Below are positions 57,299 to 64,000 of a stretch of 64,000 bases of DNA, in pieces. The notes beneath the pieces are model-generated. The model had not been told where the DNA came from. It searched no databases and saw only the letters and a program-made list of their open reading frames with translations. Location of the stretch: assembly GCA_001632425.1 (NCBI GenBank), contig KV425613.1, forward strand, positions 110,480 to 174,479, given 5' to 3'. The DNA is from Neolentinus lepideus HHB14362 ss-1. Lineage: Eukaryota > Basidiomycota > Agaricomycetes > Gloeophyllales > Gloeophyllaceae. The position numbers and the translations under genes are program-made. Each line of letters begins with the position of its first letter. The first letter of the stretch is position 1.

Positions 57299-60200
57299 CT
57301 ATTGCATCTTGCCGAGCACACGCGGCTGCGTGACATCGGCCATGTTGATGAAGATATCGTCGGCGGGGTGGCGGTAGAGGGGAGCGCGCAGACGCTTTTG
57401 GTCGAGGTGGTGGCCAATGAAACCAATGCTGCGGCCGAGAACGAACAGGCCGTTCAAGGTACCGATTTTGATGTACTCGTCAGCCTCCTCGGAGCTAAAG
57501 GCACCGCTGTCGCGGAGCAGGTCGACGAAGCAAACGGCAATGCAACCGTCGACGTTGAGGATAAGCTAGGGAAGATTAGTAAGGACTCGTGCATGTAAAC
57601 GCGTCAGCACTTACAGTATCCTTCTTCGAGGTGGTCACCTTCTCGACCGCCAAAGCGTAGTCGAGCAAGCTGTGCGCTGGGAAGTTCTTGAGAACGTACT
57701 CTTTCACCAGCTGGACACGCAGATCGGGGTTGTTCACGCTCTTGATCTTGTGGCCGATACCGCTGACTGAAACGCCCATCAGTGCTATCCAAGACTGGCA
57801 TGCAGTTGAGACTCACTGAGCTTGTTCTGCTTCCGGGCCTCGTCGACAAACTCGCGGGGCGTCAGGCCACGGTCGCGCGCGCTCGAGAACATGGACGCAG
57901 CCTCGTCGAGGGCACCACCGAAGCGACTACCAATAGTCAAGAGGCCAGAAGCCAACGACGAGATCAAGTCCTTGCCAGCACGGGTGGCAACGATGGTGTT
58001 CATAGCCCTACAACGTCCCATTAGCACACTCCTCACTGAAACCCCACCACCCACTTACCCAGACACGGCGGGACCGTGGTCAGCAGTGAGCATGAGCACC
58101 ATCTCGACAAACTTGGTCGCATACTCCGGCAGGCGCCGCTTGAACCACAGCAGCGACACAACACCGCCCAGTCCAATATTCTCCTTGAACACATCCGTAA
58201 TGCGCATGCCCGCATACATCAGCTCCTGCCCGCGCTCGTCCGAGATCGTCGAGATAAATGCCGCCGGCTTCCTAATCAGCCCCAGCTCCTGCGCCCACTT
58301 GTAGTCCATCGGGATAACCGGCGGGTCGCGCTCCGCCTTGGGCTTAATCGCGCCCTCCGCCACCAGCCGCCTGTACGTCTCCTCGAGCACATCCGGCAGC
58401 TCCTCAAACGTCTCGGGCACGATGAACCCCGCCGCGCGCATCGCCTTATTCTTCGCGTCCGCGGTCTCCATATCCGAGTTCGCGAGCGACCCCGCGTGCC
58501 CGAACTGCACCTCCGTCGCGAACATCTTCGCGCACGTCCCAATCGCCCACGCGATGATCGGCTTCTTGATCGCGCCCTTCTTCACGGCCTCGATCACGCG
58601 GTACTCCTCCACGCCGCCGACCTCGCCGAGGAGCACGAGCATCTTGCACTCGGGGTCCGCCTCGTACCGCAGCAGGTGGTCGATGAACGTCGTCCCGGGG
58701 TAGCGGTCGCCGCCGATCGCGATGCCCTCGTACGTGCCGTTGGTGTACAGCGAGAGGATATTGTTCAGCTCGTTCGACATGCCGCCCGACTTGGAGACGT
58801 AGCCGACGGAGCCCGGGCGGTACAGCTTCGAGGAGATGATGTTGTCCATCATGCCGCCCGAGTTGCCGATCCTGAAGCAGCCGGGCTTGATCCCGCCGAC
58901 GGTCGCAGGCCCGATGATGAGCACGCCCTTGCCCTTGGCAATGTGCAGAATCTCGCGCGCGTGCCTCTCCGGCACACCCTCCGCGATCAGCGCAATAGCC
59001 TACGCCGCATCAGCACCAAAACACCACCCAAACCCATACACACGCACCTTTATCTGCGGGAACTTGAGAATATCCAGCGTACTCGAGTACACACTCCTGC
59101 TCGACGCAAAGTTCACCACAATATCCACATCCGGGTGCTTCCCCACCGCCTCCTCCACGCTCGTATACACCGGCAGCAGCGTCTCCTTCGTCCCCCAATA
59201 AAACTTCTGGATATGGTGTCCCCCAAACGGATATATCATCGCCGCCACGCTCGGCGCCTCCCTCCCGCACGAGTAGTCAAAGTCCAGCATCCCCTGGATG
59301 GCGCGCGGCTGCAGACCGTACACCAGCGCCCGCGTCGCAGCGTCAAACGGGCGGAACCACGGCCGCGCGCCGCGCTCCACCACAGCGTCGAACCGCACGA
59401 TCTGGTCCTCCGCCTGCGTGCGCTCGCCGTCCGCGTGGATCGCGCCGACGCCCTCCGCGCCCTCCACCACCTCGCCCCGCGCCGCGGGCGGCGTCGCCGG
59501 GATCGACACCGGCTCCACCCCCCCTGCAGCGCCCCTCTTCTCCTTCGCCGCGACCCCCAGCGCGAGCGGCACGATCGCGGTGATGTGCGTCTCCGGGCCG
59601 AAGACGTGGATCGGGACGCCGAGGCTCTCGCCCAGCAGGCGCATCGCCTTCAGCCCCTCCTGGTAGTTCGGCCCCCCGCGGCGCACGTAGATCCTTACGC
59701 CGTGATTCACCAGCCCCTGCTTAAACTCCTTCAAAGCGCGTATGATGCCCTTGAACGTCGCCGCGACGTTTGTAAAGTTCGCGATCCCGCCGCCGATGAT
59801 GAGGATCTTGCCCGCGCGATTCACCGCCCCGCGCGTGATCAGGTCCAGAATCGTCTTGGCGTACTCGTACGTCTGGCCCTCGGACGGCGCGCCAGAATAC
59901 TCGCCATAGTTCGCGAGCTCGTGCGCATACCCGTGCGCCGCGATCGCGTCAGAGTACACGACGGACGCGCCGCCGCCCGCGACCATCGTCCAGATGCGGC
60001 CCGCGGGGTTGAGCACGGTGAGCTTGAGCGACGCGCCCGTCGACGCGTCGAGCTTCTGGATGTACGCCTCCTCCTTCGTGAGGTCGCGCCCGAACGGCGC
60101 GGGCCACGCCATCGGCGGCCCGCGGTCCGCGGTGACCTTCCCCCCCGCGCTCGCGCCATGGCCATCGTACACGCTGAGATCGCGCGCGACGGACCACTTT

Positions 60201-61175
60201 GGCCCGCAGATGCTCTCCGCCGTCTGGTCGAGCTTGGCCGCCATGTCGAGGTACTGCACCTGCGGCGCCTTCCCGTCGGCCGCGTCGAGCACGACGAGCG
60301 GGTTGATCTCGAGGTACGCAAAGTGGAGGTCGACGTAGACGGAGTAGAGGCGCACGATAAAGTCGACGAGGGTGGGCTTCTTTGCGGCGGGGACGTGCGG
60401 GAGGAGCGCGGCCTCGACCTGGGCGCGGGAGGGGAATGGCTTGAGGATGGGGATGGAGAGGCGCAGGGCCTTGGCGTCGACGTCGCCGATGTCGACGCCG
60501 CCCTCGTGCGTGAAGAGGATGGTGTCCTCATCGCGGGAAGAGGTGATGCAGATGTAGAACTCGGTGTTGGAGGGGTGGGGGAGGAAGGGCTCGACGATAA
60601 AGGTGCTGAGGGTGCCGACGGTGTGCTCGACCTAGTAGCGGGATTAGCATTATTCTGAAAAGGAAAAACATGTGCGAACGCCTTAATTGGCATCACGTGA
60701 CAGTAATATAACGCGTCTCAAAAGCGTAGCCGAAATACAATTAGAGTTGCTCCAAGTGAGACAATTCACGACACCACGCGTGCAAGAGTGCCGACACACT
60801 CACCCTCTGGGGCTTGCCCGCGCGCTCCTCAATCCACTTTTTTGCGTCCGGCCAGTCCTTGTTCAGGGCAAGGAGGCCCGCCTTGCCTCGGCGCTTGATG
60901 AGCTGATCGGGCTTTGCGACGAGCTTGGTGGTAGAGACCCAGCTGGGGAGCAGCGTCTCGGCGGTGACGGTGTTGGTGTCGGGCTCCCAAGCGATCTGGG
61001 CGACCCTGGGCTCGGGGTAGGAAAAGGGCGTCGCGAGGGGCTCGGACGAGACGGAGGGGCTGCGGGGGAGCCAGTACGCGAGCAGGAGCTTGGCGTCGTA
61101 TTCGCGGATGGCTGCGGGGGTGTTGGCGCTGTGGAAGACGGCGAGGACGGGTCAGTACGCACCTTTGGACGACAT
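57299..61175 (-). CDS. ATP-citrate synthase (lyase), fused single chain
   Basis: Makes cytosolic acetyl-CoA and oxaloacetate from citrate, CoA and ATP, feeding lipid and sterol synthesis. The start is a short exon MSSK at 61175, then [20 protein letters not shown] and [20 protein letters not shown] (ATP-grasp part), [27 protein letters not shown] and [19 protein letters not shown]. The CoA-binding part includes [20 protein letters not shown] and [20 protein letters not shown]. The phosphohistidine loop is [19 protein letters not shown]. The citrate-synthase-like part includes [78 protein letters not shown] and [20 protein letters not shown]. The end is [13 protein letters not shown]. Very GC-rich at third codon positions. 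Fused gene as in animals and basidiomycetes; family length is normal. Confidence 0.95.
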
Positions 61176-62129
61176 ATCGAGGAGATCGGGGGAGAGCGAG
61201 CGGTTGGCGGGGGGATAGAGAGCAGAGGGTATTTATATGTGTGAGTAGTGGGTCGACGATGAAAAATGGGCCTGTCCCCAAAGTTCACACGGGGATCTGC
61301 TTGCATGTCCGAATACAAACGCCACCTCCCTCTCCCCGTTCAGACACCGGTCATCGCACCTGTCTAGTGATTACCCCAGTCGCATGTCATGTCTGATTGC
61401 ATGGAACACGAATAAACATTTCTATATTGTGGCGTGACTTGAGTGCGAGGATCGGACGCCGTGGTAGCCGCATCACCTATCGCTGCCATCGGCTGGACAT
61501 GGGCGATATACGGCCGCATCGCATGCCCTTTCGGATGTAACTACTGGTTGGACTACCAATGATTCAGATACACTCGGAACTCCGAGCGGACCCACCTTGT
61601 CCCACCGCCAGGTACGCGAACCCTGCCGCGGCCATTGAATCCTCATCAGTGGCGGTGCTCTCCGCGTCGCTGATCAGACAGCGTCCATCCACAGTTGCAC
61701 CCGCGACACTAACTCGTACACTATATACACTATACCACAACATCATACCACTCTATTGTACCTCCCTCAACGTGCCCATCTTCTCTTCTATCTCCGCTCA
61801 CAACTCGGTTAAATGCGCATGTCCGAGCCTAACAGACAAGCTATGTGCCTTGATCTGCCCATCTCGCCGTCGATCCTATACATAGGTGAGTCTGGCATGG
61901 GGAAGGGAGGGGTTGTATAAATAGCGACCCCATGCATCCGTCAAAATGCAATACAGCGCTGTCGACGTATAGGGCGATTCAGCGCAAGTATCGCATATTG
62001 GGCAATTGTGATATATGAGCGGAGATGAGGCGGCCTGATTGTCGCATCATTCGACGACTCTGAACGTCGCACCTCCAACAATGCCGAAGATCTCAGGTCC
62101 CCCATCGTCCGTGAATCCGTGAGCGTTCG
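61176..62129. other. Upstream region of ATP-citrate lyase, no gene
   Basis: About 950 bp. The promoter should lie next to 61175. The rest holds only short ORFs without support. Confidence 0.4.
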
Positions 62130-62504
62130 CATTTGCATCGATCCCGTGCCCCCTCCCGGCCAGTGTCAAGACCAAGTACACCTATATACCACCTCAGACC
62201 GGCATATGATGCACCGGGCGGCGGTTGGGAGATGGGGTGCACTACGAATCTGAGATCGCATAGACTCTGCGACGCGAAACCGGGTCGGGACCCAGCAGAG
62301 TCGTGCCAAAAAAGAGCGTTCTGTGTCCAGTCGTGCCGATATCAACGTCACTCGACGCCGCTTGGAAATCTCCCGTAGTGAGGGACGGGCACAGCGACTT
62401 GTGTCCTGTTCCGCTGTGCTTGCGATCGACGTTCGTGCAAGTAAGGGCACGCTCAGCAAATTCAAGTCCGGTTCGATACTGAATACTGATACCCCGTACC
62501 CCGA

Positions 62505-62589
62505 CCAGCCAGTGTCAAGAGCAATCCCCCCCCCCCAGCCAGTGTCAAAAGCATACCCCCCAGCCCAGCCAGTGTCAAGAGCATATACG
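62505..62589 (+). repeat. Three-unit minisatellite, ~28 bp
   Basis: The unit begins CAGCCAGTGTCAAGAGCA followed by a C-rich stretch; it is repeated at about 62505, 62536 and 62565. A related GGCCAGTGTCAAGACCA lies near 62158. Confidence 0.85.
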
Positions 62590-62855
62590 CTTGTTATCGT
62601 CTCAGAACGGCGTGTGGTCATGTGATGATGATAGGAGATGGCGCTGACCTCTGCGCATCAGACGCTGGCCGATATAGACTCTGCTCAGACACTGACCAAT
62701 TTGGAGGACGAGCGTTCCGTGTCCAGCCGTCGTACCAATTAACCGTGTTCACTCGGTGGGGCGAGACGGGGGACGGGATCTTGCACATCAACCCAAGCAG
62801 CCTATATATACACGAGAGTGAGTATATACATGAGAGTGAGTGCGTGCCCGCACGA

Positions 62856-62955
62856 GGTTAATTGACAAGGGCGGTGACGAGATTAACTGACAAAGGCGGT
62901 GACGAGATTAACTAGCAAGGGCGGTGACGAGATGAACTGACAAAGGCTTTGGTGA
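62856..62955 (+). repeat. Four-unit 25-bp minisatellite
   Basis: Four units of 25 bp (62856, 62881, 62906, 62931) with a consensus around TTAACTGACAAAGGCGGTGA. The last unit has drifted to GGCTTTGGTGA. A single related unit is near 63270. Confidence 0.9.
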
Positions 62956-63550
62956 TAGTAGGTCGTACGTTGAGAATTTCGTGCCGACAGCAGATCCCAG
63001 GACTTGAGAGCTGAATACATAGGTGACGTTTTCGCAGGCAAGTACCCTCAAGTCTGGTGCGCATTATCGATACTGAATGCTGAATGCTGAGATATCTCCC
63101 ACCAGAGTATCATCTCGGAACAAGTGAGATCGCGCTGACTTCTTGCACATCAGACACTCGCCTGGTCAGAGGGCGTGTGCCGAGCAGCCTTTATGCGAGA
63201 GGAGTGAGTGTCAGTGGTCGTGCCAATATGACGTGATATATATTAATATTAGAAGTCACTCGACGCCCGCGCAAGATTAATTGACAAACGGTGATAGTAA
63301 TCGATGGGGAGCGACACCGTATCCTCACCCGCGTACCCCGGCTATCGCGCAATCCCCAGGGCATTGTGTACTCGGTGTACGAGAGCTGGAAAGAGCCGCA
63401 ACGCCTAAACACGCCTTGTGCCCTGTTCCTCTGCCTATCCAGGCCGAAAGCGCGCACCTAGACCCACGCGGGGAGATTGGACACCATCAGCATCATTGTC
63501 ATTGCATGCTAATGGTATCAAATTTCTCGCGATACAGGCGCAGGTAAGGT

Positions 63551-63825
63551 TGTCATTGCGCTTTGTCTAGTCGAGGTGATTCACTACTGTCACTCGATGC
63601 CTAATGACAGTGACATCAAACCTCTCGCGATGTCTGTCTTCGAAGTTCAGGCAATTTCCCGTATCGTTGATCCAATCATTCGCGCGCTTAAGAAAACCCT
63701 TAGATTTATGTATCGTTGGATAAGATATTTATGCCTCCGCCGCTCGCTCAGAAATCGAGTGGACGTCGCAGCTCTACCCGGACTGCCAACCCTCTAGCGT
63801 CTGGGCGAGTATCACGTTACGAGCT
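63551..63825. other. Intergenic, nothing recognised
   Basis: A 73-codon ORF (63576-63797) has no recognisable motif. No other signal. Confidence 0.35.
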
Positions 63826-64000
63826 TCTTATTGCGCACCATCCCGACTGACCAACACGATAACTGCGATCTACAATGAACAAGGAGCGGAAATAGCAAGG
63901 GAACGTACGAAGAGCATACTCTATGGTACCAACAAACACGATAGCTAGGATGTACAATGAACAAAGCATGATTCATGAAAATAGTAAGGGAACGAGCTTA
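63826..64000 (-). repeat. Dispersed repeat, inverted copy 2 (runs off the window)
   Basis: On the minus strand it matches 50071-50242: TTCCCTTACTAT, TTCATTGTA-ATCCTAG-TATC, CTTCG-TACGTTCCCTTGCTAT and GTCAGTCGGGATGGTGC in the same order, again as two ~80-bp units. Confidence 0.8.

Larger units (their letters stand above)
62130..63550. repeat. Diverged tandem repeats of about 450-500 bp
   Basis: Three segments (about 62130-62620, 62620-63090, 63090-63550) share scattered words in the same order: GAGATGG/GAGATCG-CGCTGAC, CTTGCACATCA, AGCAGCCT-TAT, GAGAGTGAGT, GTGTCCAG-CGT, GTCACTCGACGCC and TTAATTGACAA. No supported coding sequence. Confidence 0.55.

Noticed and set aside
58076..60658. An 860-codon plus-strand ORF opposite ATP-citrate lyase
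   Set aside because: It is the antisense shadow of a very GC-rich coding exon. Its Arg/His/Leu-rich composition is what GC-biased third positions give on the opposite strand, and there is no domain or splice support.
62130..63550. CRISPR-like array at the right end
   Set aside because: The units are adjacent or diverged minisatellites without unique spacers of constant length, and the genome is eukaryotic.

Overview
This window is nuclear DNA of a filamentous basidiomycete, most likely an Agaricomycete. Genes carry many short GT-AG introns (about 45-70 bp), the ATP-citrate lyase is one fused chain (ascomycetes use two subunits), and several families are typical of mushrooms: multi-pass membrane proteins, a DUF7137-like protein and a basidiomycete PD-(D/E)XK-like protein. 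All exon joins below were read by eye from splice motifs, phase and family conservation.

Left part (1-21.6 kb), accessory. It starts with the 3' end of an O-methyltransferase, then a proline/serine-rich orphan ORF, then four tandem amidase (amidase-signature/FAAH-like) paralogs, all on the minus strand at 3.66-5.66, 6.34-8.33, 15.17-17.15 and 17.52-19.50 kb. A complete 4.3-kb hAT transposon (8695-13012, perfect 8-bp target duplication, 19-bp terminal repeats) splits the array. Its transposase frame is preserved but holds six in-frame TGA codons. An assembly gap (445 N) and MITE-like sequences follow. An SDR oxidoreductase comes next, with a 521-bp MITE (8-bp target duplication) 69 bp upstream of its start.

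Middle (22.7-50 kb). A DUF7137-like membrane protein comes first. Then a block of mostly conserved eukaryotic genes (IKS1-like kinase, NFX1/FAP1-like zinc-finger protein, BUD13, a purine-cytosine permease family transporter, a 7TM-like protein, a glomulin/Ybp-like protein, a calcineurin-like phosphoesterase) is bracketed by two large paralogs in opposite orientation (23.9-27.6 kb minus; 46.3-50.05 kb plus). I do not recognise this roughly 1000-residue family. Its C-terminal part has a conserved E-x-K core resembling a PD-(D/E)XK nuclease fold. It is the best candidate here for something undescribed.

Right part (50-64 kb). Repeat-rich spacer leads to eL20 and CSN5, transcribed divergently, an intron-containing tRNA-Pro, a broken partial copy of the ATP-citrate lyase gene, a probably frameshifted PD-(D/E)XK-like gene, the intact ATP-citrate lyase gene, and about 2.8 kb of minisatellites and diverged tandem repeats. 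The last 175 bp are an inverted copy of a repeat lying just after the plus-strand orphan paralog.
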